Assembly (NCBI RefSeq): GCF_026283965.1
Contig: NZ_JAPDPD010000001.1
Span: 186,001 to 250,000, forward strand
Source of the DNA: Dyella subtropica
GTDB taxonomy: Bacteria; Pseudomonadota; Gammaproteobacteria; Xanthomonadales; Rhodanobacteraceae
Direction of reading: 5' to 3'
Length of the DNA stretch: 64,000 nt
Part shown: positions 1 to 9,646 of the stretch, in pieces
Position numbering within the stretch: position 1 is the first letter of the stretch
Layout: each line of letters opens with the position of its first letter
Position numbers and translations under genes: made by a program
The notes under the pieces: generated by a model
What the model saw: only the letters and a program-made list of their open reading frames with translations
The model's database searches: none
What the model was told of the DNA's origin: nothing

Positions 1-1
1 C

Positions 2-265
2 CAGCTCACCCTGGGCCTGGACCGCGACTCCAGCATCGTCGCCAACTTGTTCGACGAGCGCGACCCGGCGGTGAAGAAGCTGCTGGCCATGGCCATCCAG
101 ACCGCCCGTGAGAAGGGCAAGTACATCGGCATCTGCGGTCAGGGCCCATCCGACCACCCGGATCTGGCCGAGTGGCTGATGGACCAGGGCATCGAGTCGG
201 TGTCGCTGAACCCGGATACCGTGGTCGATACCTGGCTGCGTCTGGCGAAGAAGAAAGCGGCCTAA
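2..265 (+). CDS. ppsA: phosphoenolpyruvate synthase, C-terminal fragment
   Basis: The window opens inside this gene; only the last 87 codons are present. The reading frame runs from base 2 without a start codon and gives the PEP-utilising TIM-barrel tail, including QLTLGLDRDSS, ICGQGPSDHPDLAEWL and GIESVSLNPDTVVDTWL. This is the highly conserved end of PpsA, which makes PEP from pyruvate and ATP in gluconeogenesis. The GICGQ segment carries the active-site cysteine of PEP-utilising enzymes. A strong terminator follows the stop, so ppsA ends its own transcript. Confidence 0.93.
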   Translation, partial: QLTLGLDRDSSIVANLFDERDPAVKKLLAMAIQTAREKGKYIGICGQGPSDHPDLAEWLMDQGIESVSLNPDTVVDTWLRLAKKKAA

Positions 266-286
266 GCCATCCGAGAGAGCACAACG

Positions 287-316
287 AAGGGCGGTGGCAA
301 CACCGCCCTTTTTCTT
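287..316 (+). terminator. rho-independent terminator of ppsA
   Basis: A perfect 10-bp stem, AAGGGCGGTG / CACCGCCCTT with a GCAA tetraloop, is followed by TTTCTTT. It lies 22 bases after the ppsA stop codon. Confidence 0.9.
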
Positions 317-412
317 TGCCCCACCCACAGTGGAACTTGCCTCGACCGGCAAAGTCCGTAGTGATCGAGCCGGGCATGGATCTCCCTGCCCGCCGTGCCG
401 AGGGTAAGGGCG

Positions 413-1087
413 ATGCGCGCATTTCAGAGCTCCCTGTTGAGGAACAAAGGTTTCATCACCTTCATGCTCTGCATGCTGGTGTTCCGCAGTGCCGTCGCGG
501 ACTGGAATGTGGTGCCTACAGGTTCGATGCAGCCGACTATCCGCATAGGTGATCGCATCGTGGTGGACAAGGTGGCTTATGACGTGCGGCTACCTTCTAC
601 CCATGTCTCACTGATGCATCTGGCTGACCCGCAACGCGGGGACATCGTGGTGCTTGATTCGCAGGCAGCGGATGAGCGACTGGTCAAGCGCGTCATTGGT
701 GTGCCCGGCGATATCGTGGCTCTGCGCAACAACCGGCTCTCCGTGAACGGACGGGATGCCAACTATCGGCCGACCAGCGTGAGCGGCATTCGCGACGATG
801 TGGCCGACCCAGCCGACTATGCGGTGGAGAGTTATGACGGCATGCGTCATTTGATTCGGCTGTCGGAGTTTCGGCCCAGTGCAGGGCGTGACTTTGGGCC
901 GGTGGTGGTTCCTGCAGGGAAATACTTGTTGCTGGGTGATAACCGGGATAACAGTGCGGATTCACGGTATTTCGGGTTCTTTCCGAGGAACGAAATCACC
1001 GGGAGGGCGACGCGAGTGGCGGTGTCGTTGGATCCGGGGGATCACTATTTACCTAGGGCTGGGCGGTATGGGGTGAGGTTGGATTGA
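413..1087 (+). CDS. lepB: signal peptidase I
   Basis: Type I leader peptidase (S26), which cleaves signal peptides from exported proteins at the periplasmic face of the inner membrane. One N-terminal membrane segment (about residues 10-27) is followed by the catalytic serine motif PTGSMQPT, the general-base lysine in RLVKRVIGVPGD, and the C-terminal signature GDNRDNSADSRYFGF. At 224 residues it is shorter than E. coli LepB and has one transmembrane helix instead of two. The ATG at 413 is preferred because a GAGGGTAAGG ribosome site lies just upstream; a GTG at 395 would add six residues. It stands alone and is probably a secondary LepB paralogue, since the main copy usually sits between lepA and rnc. 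Confidence 0.88.
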   Translation: MRAFQSSLLRNKGFITFMLCMLVFRSAVADWNVVPTGSMQPTIRIGDRIVVDKVAYDVRLPSTHVSLMHLADPQRGDIVVLDSQAADERLVKRVIGVPGDIVALRNNRLSVNGRDANYRPTSVSGIRDDVADPADYAVESYDGMRHLIRLSEFRPSAGRDFGPVVVPAGKYLLLGDNRDNSADSRYFGFFPRNEITGRATRVAVSLDPGDHYLPRAGRYGVRLD

Positions 1088-1254
1088 GGGCCAGGCGGGC
1101 CCCACGCCTTCGATGGAAGCGCGTGTTACGTGAAGGGTGGGATTGTTCGGCCCATCCCTGGGCCTCACCCTTCCGCGCGGCGCGCTCCAGGGCCAGCCTG
1201 CGGCTGTCCTTGTCGCTCCCGGCGAATTTGTCGAACCTAGTGGGTTCGTCCACA

Positions 1255-1398
<144 letters not shown>

Positions 1399-1510
1399 AA
1401 AGGGGTCACACGGTGGTCCGCGCGAGCCGGCAATCATACGCGGGGTGGTTCGTCGTGACAACTCCCTGGACATGGGGCATGCTGGGCTTACACGTTTCTC
1501 TCAGCAGCTC

Positions 1511-2212
1511 ATGATCGAATTCGGACACGGTACCCACGTCGGCCTGCGCCGTACGCGCAATGAAGACACCTATTACGCCGACGCGGGGCTGGGCCTGTTC
1601 CTGGTCGCCGACGGCATGGGCGGGCACCAGCATGGCGAGGTGGCCTCGGCCTTGGTCCGTGACGCGGTGGCGGATTTGGTGACGCGCGGGCATAGCCTGA
1701 TTGATGCGGTGCGCGGTGCGGATGAGCGGCTGATGGCACAGGCCAAGGGCTGCCAGGATGCCTTGCCTATGGGCACGACGATCGCGGCGCTGCGGCTGAG
1801 TACGAATAGCTATGAGGTGGCCTGGGTTGGCGATAGTCGCATCTACCTGTGGCAGAACGGGCTGAAGCAAATCAGCCACGATCACTCGTTGGTGCAGGAG
1901 CTGGTTGCGGCGGGCGCGCTGGATCCGGCGCGGGCTGCACGCCATCCGCAGCGCAATGTGATTACCCAGGCGCTGGGCATTACCGCCCTCGACCAATTGC
2001 ACATCGGCATGGCGCGCGGCGAGCTGGAGCCGGGCATGTGTTTCCTGCTGTGCAGTGACGGACTCACGGAGGAAGTGAGCGATGCGGGCATCGCACGCAT
2101 CGTGGAACGTCGCGATCTGGCCGTGCAGGAATGCGTCGATCATCTGTTGCTCGCCGCGCTCGATGGCGGCGGCAGCGATAACGTGACGGCAATTTTGGCC
2201 CGCGCTAACTGA
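1511..2212 (+). CDS. PP2C-family serine/threonine phosphatase
   Basis: Cytoplasmic metal-dependent protein phosphatase of the PrpC/Stp1 type. The PP2C metal ligands are visible in order: RRTRNEDTYY, FLVADGMGGHQHGE, AWVGDSRIYLW, FLLCSDGLTEEV and GGGSDNVTAILAR. At 233 residues the protein is a bare catalytic domain without membrane segment or fused kinase. The start at 1511 matches the usual family N-terminus (MIEFGHGTHVG), but there is no clear ribosome site, and the frame stays open upstream to 1445. Partner kinases are not in the window; related proteins counteract Hanks-type kinases or act in type VI secretion control. Confidence 0.88.
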   Translation: MIEFGHGTHVGLRRTRNEDTYYADAGLGLFLVADGMGGHQHGEVASALVRDAVADLVTRGHSLIDAVRGADERLMAQAKGCQDALPMGTTIAALRLSTNSYEVAWVGDSRIYLWQNGLKQISHDHSLVQELVAAGALDPARAARHPQRNVITQALGITALDQLHIGMARGELEPGMCFLLCSDGLTEEVSDAGIARIVERRDLAVQECVDHLLLAALDGGGSDNVTAILARAN

Positions 2213-2230
2213 CACGGGCCGTCGCGACGC

Positions 2231-2510
2231 TTAAGGATGCTCTGATCTATTCCGCGCACCCGTCACCGCCCTGTATGCGCGCAGCGGTTTGTCGCAGCGG
2301 CGAAGGCAGACTGGCTGTCTGTCGAGACGCTGGGGCGAAGCGCTGCGCGCATACAGGGCGGCCCCCACGTGTTGAATTCAATGATGGGGTGACGTCCAGA
2401 AGGCCCGCAGGCTGCGCCGCGCGGCTTGAACAGACGGCCACCACGCAACACACCCTGCGGGCCTTCTGGACGTCATGCCGGGTACGTGGAATAGATCAGA
2501 GCATCCTTAA
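2231..2510. repeat. nested palindromic element, about 280 bp
   Basis: The outer arms, 2231-2253 and 2488-2510, are perfect 23-bp inverted repeats and continue imperfectly for about nine more bases inward. Inside are two further perfect hairpins of 21 bp: 2266-2286 with 2341-2361, and 2391-2411 with 2454-2474. The right outer arm overlaps the dnaQ stop codon. No credible protein is encoded. The design (terminal inverted repeats around self-complementary arms) suggests a non-autonomous mobile or RNA-structured repeat, related in layout to the larger element at 30.2-30.8 kb. Confidence 0.8.
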
Positions 2511-3226
2511 TGCCTCGTGTTTTCTTCCTTGCGCCAAACGCTGGCGCCGCCGGCGCTCTTATCTAGCGCATCAAGACGACGTTCGTGCGCCATCAGCTCA
2601 TTCGCGTCGGCACGCAGCACGCGTGGACGTCGATCCAGCACAACCGGCATGACCACCTTGGCGGCACCCTGCTCCGGCGAGCTTTCGAAACCCAGGTCCA
2701 GCACCACCTGGCCCGAGGTCATCGCCAGGTAGACCTCGGCCAGCAGCTGAGCGTCGATCAAACCGCCGTGCAGGTCGCGCGCCGAGTTGTCCACGCCAAG
2801 GCGTTTGCATAGCGCGTCCAGGCTGTTGCGCTGCCCGGGATACCGTTCTCGCGCCATCACCAGCGTATCGAGCACACTGCAGTGATCGGCGATGCGCCCG
2901 TAATGCTCACCGGCGCGCGCGAGCTCGGCATCGAGGAAGCCCACGTCGAAGGCGGCGTTGTGGATGATCAGCTCGGCTCCGTCGATGAAAGCGAGAAACT
3001 CTTCCACGACGTCGTTGAAATGCGGCTTGTCGAGCAGGAACTCGTCTTCGATGCCAGTGACCTGCTTCGCCCCCTCATCGATCAGACGATCCGGATTGAG
3101 GTAGGTCTGGTAATGCCTGCCGGTCGGCCGCCGCTCGAACATCTCGACACAGGCGATTTCGATCAGGCGATGGCCCTGGCGCACCTCCAGACCCGTGGTT
3201 TCGGTATCGAGGACGATCTGCCTCAT
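2507..3226 (-). CDS. dnaQ: DNA polymerase III epsilon subunit (proofreading 3'-5' exonuclease)
   Basis: Proofreading subunit of the replicative polymerase core. DEDD exonuclease motifs are present: [11 protein letters not shown] (Exo I, residues 4-14), [16 protein letters not shown] (Exo II) and [17 protein letters not shown] (Exo III, DEDDh type). The C-terminal tail should hold the alpha-subunit-binding segment. It is 239 residues, normal for the family. The start codon overlaps the rnhA stop by four bases, so the two genes are translationally coupled. The last codons and the stop lie inside the right arm of a palindromic element, which may act as its transcript end. Confidence 0.96.
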   Translation of the reverse strand: MRQIVLDTETTGLEVRQGHRLIEIACVEMFERRPTGRHYQTYLNPDRLIDEGAKQVTGIEDEFLLDKPHFNDVVEEFLAFIDGAELIIHNAAFDVGFLDAELARAGEHYGRIADHCSVLDTLVMARERYPGQRNSLDALCKRLGVDNSARDLHGGLIDAQLLAEVYLAMTSGQVVLDLGFESSPEQGAAKVVMPVVLDRRPRVLRADANELMAHERRLDALDKSAGGASVWRKEENTRH

Positions 3227-3666
3227 CGTCTGCTCCTGTACTGCTCGGCCTGCTCACGTGCGGCTTCATCGACGCGCTCGTTTTCGGCATGGCCATTGTG
3301 GCCCTTCACCCACTGCCAGCTCAGCTGGTGAGGAGCGGTGGCCTCTGAAAGACGCTGCCACAGATCCTGATTCTTCACCGGTTTCTTGTCGGCGGTTTTC
3401 CAGCCGTTGGCGCGCCATTTGGGCACCCACTGCTCGATGCCTTGCATGACGTATTTCGAGTCGGTGGTGAGGGTGACCTTGCATGGACGCGTTAGCGCTT
3501 CGAGTGCGGCAATGGCGGCCATCAACTCCATGCGGTTGTTGGTGGTGTCCGGTTCGCCACCGGCCAGCATGCGCTCCGTGCCCTTGGCACGCAGCAGCGC
3601 GGCCCAGCCGCCCGGCCCGGGATTGCCGAGGCATGCGCCATCGGTAAAAGCTTGTACGTCAGTCAT
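3223..3666 (-). CDS. rnhA: ribonuclease HI
   Basis: Degrades RNA in RNA-DNA hybrids, including primers and R-loops. The four acidic catalytic residues are visible: Asp in [16 protein letters not shown], Glu in [16 protein letters not shown], Asp in [15 protein letters not shown], and Asp in [12 protein letters not shown]. Length 147 is standard. It overlaps dnaQ by four bases, the same rnhA-dnaQ pairing found across gammaproteobacteria. In E. coli the two genes are divergent; here they form one operon. Confidence 0.96.
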   Translation of the reverse strand: MTDVQAFTDGACLGNPGPGGWAALLRAKGTERMLAGGEPDTTNNRMELMAAIAALEALTRPCKVTLTTDSKYVMQGIEQWVPKWRANGWKTADKKPVKNQDLWQRLSEATAPHQLSWQWVKGHNGHAENERVDEAAREQAEQYRSRR

Positions 3667-3696
3667 CGTTGCCTGCAGTTATTCATTGTCACAGCA

Positions 3697-4383
3697 TCAA
3701 GAGGAGGCATTACGCCTCGCTCCCGGTGCCAGGTTTACATTTACCGGTGCTGGCACCAGCTTGGGCTTCAGTCGTGTCGGTATCGCCATGCGCCGACGCT
3801 TGCGAGCGATAAGCACATAACCACCGCCGAGGGCGCTGATGCCCCGGGTATGCGCACCGCCATTCGGCCATACATGGCCGACGCGATGAATGCGTTCGAC
3901 GTCCAGCTCGCCGGCGCGCACCCATCGTTCCAGCGTCAGCGGCGACTTCAGCGCCGGCATCGAACCGCCACGGGTATACCAATACAGCCAGGGCAACCAC
4001 CCGCTCAAGGGGTGCATGCCGGTGAGCGCGAGCACACCGCCGGGGGCCAGCACACGACAGGCTTCCTGCAGTAACGCCTGCGGCGCGGGCGCCACTTCCA
4101 CAGCATGCCGTAACAGCACCAGGCCGAAAGCATCGTCGACAAAAGGCAACGCCTCGTCTGACCGTGCGCGAATGTCGCCGTGATAGCGGTTGGCGACCAG
4201 GCGCATGCGCGCCCAATTGCCCAGCAACGGCAATACCGGAGGATGGTCATGCGACAGCGCGGACACCAGCAGCGCATGCGTACCCGCGCAGCGCTGGAGG
4301 TCCGGCAGCAAGGCAGCCGCTTCCTCAGCCAACAGGTGGCGAAGATGCGCGCTGGCGTAGATGTCTTTGTCGCGCTGCGGCAT
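3697..4383 (-). CDS. SAM-dependent methyltransferase (YafS-like)
   Basis: Class I methyltransferase of the methyltransf_11 type with unknown substrate. The SAM-binding fold is recognisable around residues 75-135, including EALPFVDDAFGLVLLRHAVE and ACRVLAPGGVLALTGMHP. The tail is basic and rich in Pro and Ala. The gene sits between gloB and rnhA, exactly where E. coli has yafS, so orthology is likely. The ATG at 4383 is chosen; a TTG five codons upstream is also possible and neither has a strong ribosome site. The gloB promoter region lies between the two divergent genes. Confidence 0.82.
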   Translation of the reverse strand: MPQRDKDIYASAHLRHLLAEEAAALLPDLQRCAGTHALLVSALSHDHPPVLPLLGNWARMRLVANRYHGDIRARSDEALPFVDDAFGLVLLRHAVEVAPAPQALLQEACRVLAPGGVLALTGMHPLSGWLPWLYWYTRGGSMPALKSPLTLERWVRAGELDVERIHRVGHVWPNGGAHTRGISALGGGYVLIARKRRRMAIPTRLKPKLVPAPVNVNLAPGARRNASS

Positions 4384-4602
4384 GCGTGGGCGGCCCAACA
4401 GTCAAGACGAGAGTGTAATAGCTGGCACCCGCAATAGCGCCGTGGCTCTCATGGTTGGGTCCAACCAGGACACAAGACTGAACGCGTAACCGGCCTGTTA
4501 ACACCTCGCTAACGAGTCAGCTTCACTGCCGCTTTATAGTCCCACGCCTCGCGCAAGCCGGAAGCCTGCGCCAGTCGATACGAATCCGCAGAGGAGTACC
4601 CC

Positions 4603-5367
4603 TTGCACGTCGTACCGTTACCGGCGCTTGCCGACAACTATATCTGGCTGCTGCACGACGACGATGGCAACGCGATCGTGGTCGATCCCGGCGAAGCGGC
4701 ACCGGTCGAAGCTGCGCTATCCGAACGGAAGCTACGGCTTCGGGCCATCCTGCTCACTCACCACCACAACGATCACATCGGTGGCGTGGGCGCCTTGCTG
4801 GCTCGTCATCCTGCGGCGGTTTACGCGCCGCGTGACGAGCGCATCGACTACGTTGCCCAGCGCGTGGGAGACGGCGACGAAGTATCGATCGATGGGCTAC
4901 GTGCGCGCTTTCGGGTGATCGAGATTCCCGGCCACACGCTCAGCCACATTGCCTACGTTGGCGAAGGTGTACTGCTCTGCGGAGACACGCTTTTCAGCAT
5001 GGGCTGTGGCCGCCTGTTCGAAGGCACGCCACAGCAAATGCTGACCTCACTGGATCGGCTCGCATCTCTGCCAGGCAACACCAAAGTCTGCTGTGGGCAT
5101 GAATACACGGCCGCCAATGGCCGCTTCGCGCTGACTATCGAGCCGCACAACCCCGCGCTTGCCGAGCGCATCGAGCAGGTACAGACGCTACGCGACCAGC
5201 AGCAACCCAGCCTGCCCGTGACGCTGGCCACCGAACTGGCCTCCAACCCCTTCCTGCGTGTCGATACCGACGAAGTCACGGAGTGGTGCCGTCGTCATGG
5301 TGCGGCGACCGATCGCGTTACACGCTTTGCCACCCTTCGCGCTGCCAAGGACGTATTCCGCGGATGA
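4603..5367 (+). CDS. gloB: hydroxyacylglutathione hydrolase (glyoxalase II)
   Basis: Hydrolyses S-D-lactoylglutathione to D-lactate and glutathione, the second step of methylglyoxal detoxification. The metallo-beta-lactamase zinc motif LTHHHNDHIGG is at about residues 51-61, followed by EIPGHTLSHIAYV and the metal ligand region LLCGDTLFSMGCGRLFEGT and CCGHEYTAAN. The C-terminal HAGH substrate domain is complete. Translation starts at a TTG (4603) with GAGGAG twelve bases upstream; no ATG fits the conserved N-terminus. The stop overlaps the mltD start (ATGA). Confidence 0.95.
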   Translation: MHVVPLPALADNYIWLLHDDDGNAIVVDPGEAAPVEAALSERKLRLRAILLTHHHNDHIGGVGALLARHPAAVYAPRDERIDYVAQRVGDGDEVSIDGLRARFRVIEIPGHTLSHIAYVGEGVLLCGDTLFSMGCGRLFEGTPQQMLTSLDRLASLPGNTKVCCGHEYTAANGRFALTIEPHNPALAERIEQVQTLRDQQQPSLPVTLATELASNPFLRVDTDEVTEWCRRHGAATDRVTRFATLRAAKDVFRG

Positions 5368-6596
5368 AACGCCCTTCCCTTCGCCCCCTGCCTATCGTGC
5401 TCTCCACGCTACTGGCCGCTTGCGCCAGTGCGCCATCCCAGCTGCCTCGAACGTCGGCATCGGCAGGTAATCTCAAGCCGCCACATCCGACGATCAGTGA
5501 TGTGACACACAATGTCGGCGGCGCGGCCACCCCGCTGGAGACGTCCAACGTCTGGGAGCAACTGCGTAGCAGTTTCGCTATGGCCGATTGCGATGCCGAC
5601 CCAGCGATTCTCGACTGGGCGAGACGCTACACGCAAAGCCCGCAGCGCTTTGAGGCGCAGATGCGTGAAGTGATGCCTCGCCTGATTTATGTCCAACAGA
5701 TCGCAGCGAAACATGGTGTGGCCGGCGAGTTCGCGTTGCTGCCGTGGGTGGAAAGCCGTTATCGGCCGATGCCTGGCAGCAAAGGCAGTCCCGCCGGGAT
5801 GTGGCAAATCATGCAGGCGACCGCCAACGCACTAGGCATGCGCGTCGACAAAAACTACGACGGACGTCTGGATGTCCCTGCCGCCACCGACGCCATGATG
5901 GCTCTGTTGAAGCGCTATCACGACGACCTGGGGGACTGGCGATTGGCGGACTACGCCTACAACGCCGGCGAGTTTGCCATTCGCAGATTGATCGACCAGC
6001 ACGGCGCACCCGCTGCCGAACCGATCATTCCGAAAATGCCTGTCAAGCGCATCACGCGAGAACATCTGACCAAGCTGCTGGCCATTTCCTGCGTCGTGCG
6101 CGAGCCGGGCCGCTTCAAGGTCAACTTGCCGCTGCTCCCCGCGGAACAGCACCTGGTTTCGGTAGACGTCGACCAATCGATGCCCATCGCGCAGGCCGCC
6201 AATCATGCCGGCATGTCGGTCGATGAGCTGAAGGACCTCAACGCAGGATTCCGCAACGGCTTTATCGATAAGCGCGCAGCTTCCTATCTGTTGATGCCAC
6301 GTAACCACGCCGAGCAATTCCGCAACGCGCCACTGCAAACCGGTAACGACACGGCCAGCACCTACGCCGCGGGTCTATCACCGCTCATGGAGAACGGCGA
6401 CGGCCCATCGCCTGTGGCGGGCGACGATTCCGCACCGTCCCCGGGCAACAAGACGCACACCGTCAAGTCAGGCGAAACGCTTTGGATTATCGCCCGCCGC
6501 TATTCGCTCAACGTGGACCAGCTCAAGCGCTGGAACCACCTGCAGGATGCGAAGCTGCGCCTTGGCCAGATATTGAAGATCAGCGCGCCGGGTTGA
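5364..6596 (+). CDS. mltD: membrane-bound lytic murein transglycosylase D
   Basis: Peptidoglycan-cleaving lipoprotein of the cell envelope. A short signal peptide ends in the lipobox LLAAC (Cys about residue 20). The SLT domain contains the catalytic glutamate in LLPWVESRYRP and the AGMWQIMQATA and DYAYNAGE motifs. A degenerate LysM-like segment (SVDVDQSMPIAQAANHAGMS) and one clear C-terminal LysM (HTVKSGETLWIIARRY) bind glycan. ATG at 5364 is chosen because it gives the signal peptide directly and overlaps the gloB stop by four bases; the longer frame upstream lies inside gloB. At 410 residues it is slightly short for MltD because it has fewer LysM repeats. Confidence 0.93.
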   Translation: MKRPSLRPLPIVLSTLLAACASAPSQLPRTSASAGNLKPPHPTISDVTHNVGGAATPLETSNVWEQLRSSFAMADCDADPAILDWARRYTQSPQRFEAQMREVMPRLIYVQQIAAKHGVAGEFALLPWVESRYRPMPGSKGSPAGMWQIMQATANALGMRVDKNYDGRLDVPAATDAMMALLKRYHDDLGDWRLADYAYNAGEFAIRRLIDQHGAPAAEPIIPKMPVKRITREHLTKLLAISCVVREPGRFKVNLPLLPAEQHLVSVDVDQSMPIAQAANHAGMSVDELKDLNAGFRNGFIDKRAASYLLMPRNHAEQFRNAPLQTGNDTASTYAAGLSPLMENGDGPSPVAGDDSAPSPGNKTHTVKSGETLWIIARRYSLNVDQLKRWNHLQDAKLRLGQILKISAPG

Positions 6597-6703
6597 TTGG
6601 GCACTACCTCTTGTGGGCGCGAATAGCCGAATCATGCGTCTTCCGCGCCTGCTAAACTCGTGCGGCTGCACCGATACGGCGCGCCGCCGCCCTGGGAGGA
6701 CAC

Positions 6704-7486
6704 ATGGGATTTCTGCACGGCAAGCGCGCCCTGATCGTCGGCATCGCCAGCCAACGCTCCATCGCCTGGGGCATCGCCAATGCAATGCATCGTGAAGGCG
6801 CGCAACTCGCCTTCACCTACCAGAACGATCGACTGAAAGACCGTGTCGATGAAGCCGCCAACGCCTTCGGCTCCAATATCGTGCTGCCCTGCGATGTCGC
6901 GGAGGATGCCCAGATCGACCGCATGTTCAGCGAATTGGGCAAGCACTGGGACGGCTTCGACATCCTCGTTCACTCGGTCGGCTTTGCGCCACGCGAAGCA
7001 CTGCAGGGCCAATACCTGGACAACCTGACGCGCGAAAGCTTCGCCATCGCGCATGATATTTCCAGCTATAGCCTTGCCGCCCTGGCCAAGGCCGCGCGCC
7101 CGCTAATGGCTGGCCGCGGCGGCGCCATCCTTACGCTCACCTATCTGGGCGCGGAGCGTGCGTTGTCGAACTACAACGTGATGGGCCTGGCCAAGGCGAG
7201 CCTGGAAGCGAACGTGCGCTACCTGGCTTTCAACCTGGGCCCGGAAGGCACCCGCGTCAATGCCATCTCCGCAGGCCCCATCAAGACGCTAGCTGCGGCC
7301 GGCATCTCAAACTTTCGCAAGATGCTGGACCATGTGGATGAAAATGCGCCGCTGCGCCGTAGCGTCACCATCGACGAAGTGGGTAATGTCGGGGCCTTCC
7401 TTTGCTCAGACTTGGCCTCGGGCGTAACCGGCGAGATCACCTACGTGGATGCCGGCTACAACATTCTGGGCATGACCGGCATCTAA
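6704..7486 (+). CDS. fabI: enoyl-[acyl-carrier-protein] reductase (NADH)
   Basis: Last reduction step of fatty-acid elongation. It is an SDR fold with the FabI-type cofactor motif [20 protein letters not shown], and the catalytic Tyr-x6-Lys lies in [13 protein letters not shown]. The C-terminal segment [19 protein letters not shown] is typical. Length 260 is normal, and GGGAGGA precedes the ATG. The gene is monocistronic and convergent with ppiD, with a shared hairpin between them. Confidence 0.95.
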   Translation: MGFLHGKRALIVGIASQRSIAWGIANAMHREGAQLAFTYQNDRLKDRVDEAANAFGSNIVLPCDVAEDAQIDRMFSELGKHWDGFDILVHSVGFAPREALQGQYLDNLTRESFAIAHDISSYSLAALAKAARPLMAGRGGAILTLTYLGAERALSNYNVMGLAKASLEANVRYLAFNLGPEGTRVNAISAGPIKTLAAAGISNFRKMLDHVDENAPLRRSVTIDEVGNVGAFLCSDLASGVTGEITYVDAGYNILGMTGI

Positions 7487-7508
7487 CCTCGGTCGCTTGT
7501 TGCAAGTA

Positions 7509-7535
7509 AAAAGGGAGGCCATGGGCCGCCCTTTT
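7509..7535. terminator. bidirectional terminator between fabI and ppiD
   Basis: A 12-bp stem with one mismatch, AAAAGGGAGGCC / GGCCGCCCTTTT with an ATG loop, has A-rich and T-rich flanks. It can therefore serve both convergent genes. Confidence 0.75.
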
Positions 7536-7569
7536 CGTGAGACCGAACACGTAAGAGCTATCGACGCTC

Positions 7570-9474
7570 TTACATACGGTCCTTGGCGATCTTGATTTCA
7601 GTCTTCGCCTTCAGCGCGTCGATGAATTCCTGCGTCGCCGTGCCACCATAAGCCCGCACCATCTGCTGACGCAGCCCGTCGCGCAGCTCTGCGGGTAGCT
7701 TGGAAAGGTCGGCGTCCTGCACCTTGTCCACGGCGAGCAGTGCGTAGGAGCCATCCTGTTCTAACACACTGGCGAACTGCGACTTGCCTGCCGCCGGATG
7801 CGGCAGGGTGAAAGCTTCGCTGATCAGTTCCGGTGCGATCTCGCGCTGACTGCGAGTAACTTCGTTGGAGCTCCTCATAGGAGCGCCTGTCGACGCTGCC
7901 ACCGCAGCCATGTCCTCACCCTTCTGTAGACGGGCCAACAGAGCGTCGGCCTTCGCCTTGGCTGCCGCTGCCACGCGCTCGTCGAGAATCTTCTGGCGCA
8001 CCACGTCGCGTACTTCGGCCAGCGGACGGACCGCTGCCGGCACGTGCTTGTCGACATGGATAATCGCGGAATGATCCGGCCCCAGCTCGATCAGGCTGGA
8101 GTTATTGCCCTGGGCCAGCACGTCATCTCCAAACGCTGCCTGCACCAATTTGGGATTCGCGGCGACGCCGGCACCGCCCTGACGCGAGAACAGTTCCGTG
8201 CTCTTAATCGGTAGACCCAGCGCCTGTGCGGCAGGCTCAAGCGACGATGGGTTTTGGTAGGCACTGTCGGTGAGCTTGCCGGCCAGCTCGTTGAATTTGC
8301 GATCGCGATCGCCGCTCAGGGCATCTTTCGCCAGCTGCGCGCGCACTTCTTCGAACGGCTTGGCCTGTCCGCTGCGCACATCGCGCAGCCACAACACGTG
8401 ATAGCCCTCATCCGATAGCACCGGCTTGGATATCTGTCCCTTCTGCAAGGAGAACAGCGCATCGTCGAAAGCCGCGTTCGCCACACCTTTTTCCAGCCAG
8501 CCCAGGTCGCCGCCCGAGCGCTTGGAGCCCAGGTCGTCCGAAGACTGCTCGGCCAGCTTCGCGAAGCCATCCGGCTTCGCCTGGGCAGCGATCTGCTCAG
8601 CCTTGGCGAGCGCAGCCTTCTGCTGCTCTGGCGTGGCGTTCTTGGGCACGTTGATCAAGATATGCGAAACCAGGCGCTGCTCCGGCTGCACGAAGCGCTG
8701 CTTCTGTTCGTCATAGCGCTTCTTGAGATCCTCGTCGCTGGGTTGCACATCCAACTTGAGGTCGTCGCCTTTCACCTCGATGTATTTCACCGAGACCTGC
8801 TCGGGGTTCATGAAATCGGCCTGATGCGACTTGTAGTAAGCGTCGATCTGCGCATCGTCGACATTGCTGTCGGTCAGCGCCGGGCGCGGCACGCTGAAAT
8901 AGCGCAGGTCACGGCGCTGCATGCTGAGATTGAGGTATCGATCCAGGTCGGCGTCGGTGATGATCGTGCTCGCGCTGATCGCCCCCGGAATCTGAGCGAT
9001 GCCCAGCTCGTTGCGTAGCTCGGCCTCAAACTGGTTCGAGGTCTTGCCCTGGCCGGCCAGCCAGGCGCGATACATGGCCGGATCGAATTTGCCGTTGACC
9101 TGCACGCCCGGGATACCGGCGATGGTGTCGCGCAATGCCAGGTCGGATACGCGCATGCCGAGGTCCGTCGACGCCTGCGTGAGCAGTTGCTGGTCGATCA
9201 TCGCGTCCAGCACGCGCTGCTTGGTCTCGGGCTTCTCGAACACGCTGGGATCGAAGCGATCGCCCTGCTCTGCGCTCATCTGCTGGCGCAGCTGGTTCAG
9301 ACGGTTCTGGAAGTCCTGCTGGGTGATCTCATGCTTGCCGACCTTCGCTACGAACGTCTCGACGTGCGACATGAAGTACGACTCGATGCCGAAGAACGAA
9401 ATAGCAAAGACGCAGATGCCCAGAATGACAATGGACGGCCATCCGTGAAGCTTGGTACGTAGTGTCTGCAACAT
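7570..9474 (-). CDS. ppiD: periplasmic folding chaperone PpiD
   Basis: Inner-membrane-anchored SurA-like chaperone that assists outer-membrane and exported protein folding near the Sec translocon. The N-terminus (MLQTLRTKLHGW, then a hydrophobic helix to about residue 35) is the anchor. The SurA-N-like chaperone part is followed by a parvulin domain (about 265-360, VSHILINVPKNATPEQ to DALFSLQKGQISKPVLSDEGYHVL). The ATG at 9474 is chosen because GGAAG precedes it and it matches family starts; the frame continues 22 codons upstream. Its place after lon-hupB, separated by two tRNAs, matches the common lon-hupB-ppiD order. Confidence 0.93.
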   Translation of the reverse strand: MLQTLRTKLHGWPSIVILGICVFAISFFGIESYFMSHVETFVAKVGKHEITQQDFQNRLNQLRQQMSAEQGDRFDPSVFEKPETKQRVLDAMIDQQLLTQASTDLGMRVSDLALRDTIAGIPGVQVNGKFDPAMYRAWLAGQGKTSNQFEAELRNELGIAQIPGAISASTIITDADLDRYLNLSMQRRDLRYFSVPRPALTDSNVDDAQIDAYYKSHQADFMNPEQVSVKYIEVKGDDLKLDVQPSDEDLKKRYDEQKQRFVQPEQRLVSHILINVPKNATPEQQKAALAKAEQIAAQAKPDGFAKLAEQSSDDLGSKRSGGDLGWLEKGVANAAFDDALFSLQKGQISKPVLSDEGYHVLWLRDVRSGQAKPFEEVRAQLAKDALSGDRDRKFNELAGKLTDSAYQNPSSLEPAAQALGLPIKSTELFSRQGGAGVAANPKLVQAAFGDDVLAQGNNSSLIELGPDHSAIIHVDKHVPAAVRPLAEVRDVVRQKILDERVAAAAKAKADALLARLQKGEDMAAVAASTGAPMRSSNEVTRSQREIAPELISEAFTLPHPAAGKSQFASVLEQDGSYALLAVDKVQDADLSKLPAELRDGLRQQMVRAYGGTATQEFIDALKAKTEIKIAKDRM

Positions 9475-9560
9475 GAAAATCTTCCCGATGAGGGTTGATC
9501 GACGCGCGGTTGCGCGGTGCATAAATGACAAGGGCGCCACACGGGCGCCCTTGCGAACTG

Positions 9561-9637
9561 TGGCGGAGCGGACGGGACTCGAACCCGCGACCTCCGGCGT
9601 GACAGGCCAGCATTCTAACCGACTGAACTACCGCTCC
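9561..9637 (-). tRNA. tRNA-Asp (GTC)
   Basis: The minus-strand gene begins GGAGCGGTAGTTCAGTCGG and ends CCGCTCC-G-CCA. The anticodon loop CTGTCAC gives GTC. All arms pair, and the sequence is almost identical to E. coli tRNA-Asp. Confidence 0.95.
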
Positions 9638-9646
9638 GCATTTTTC

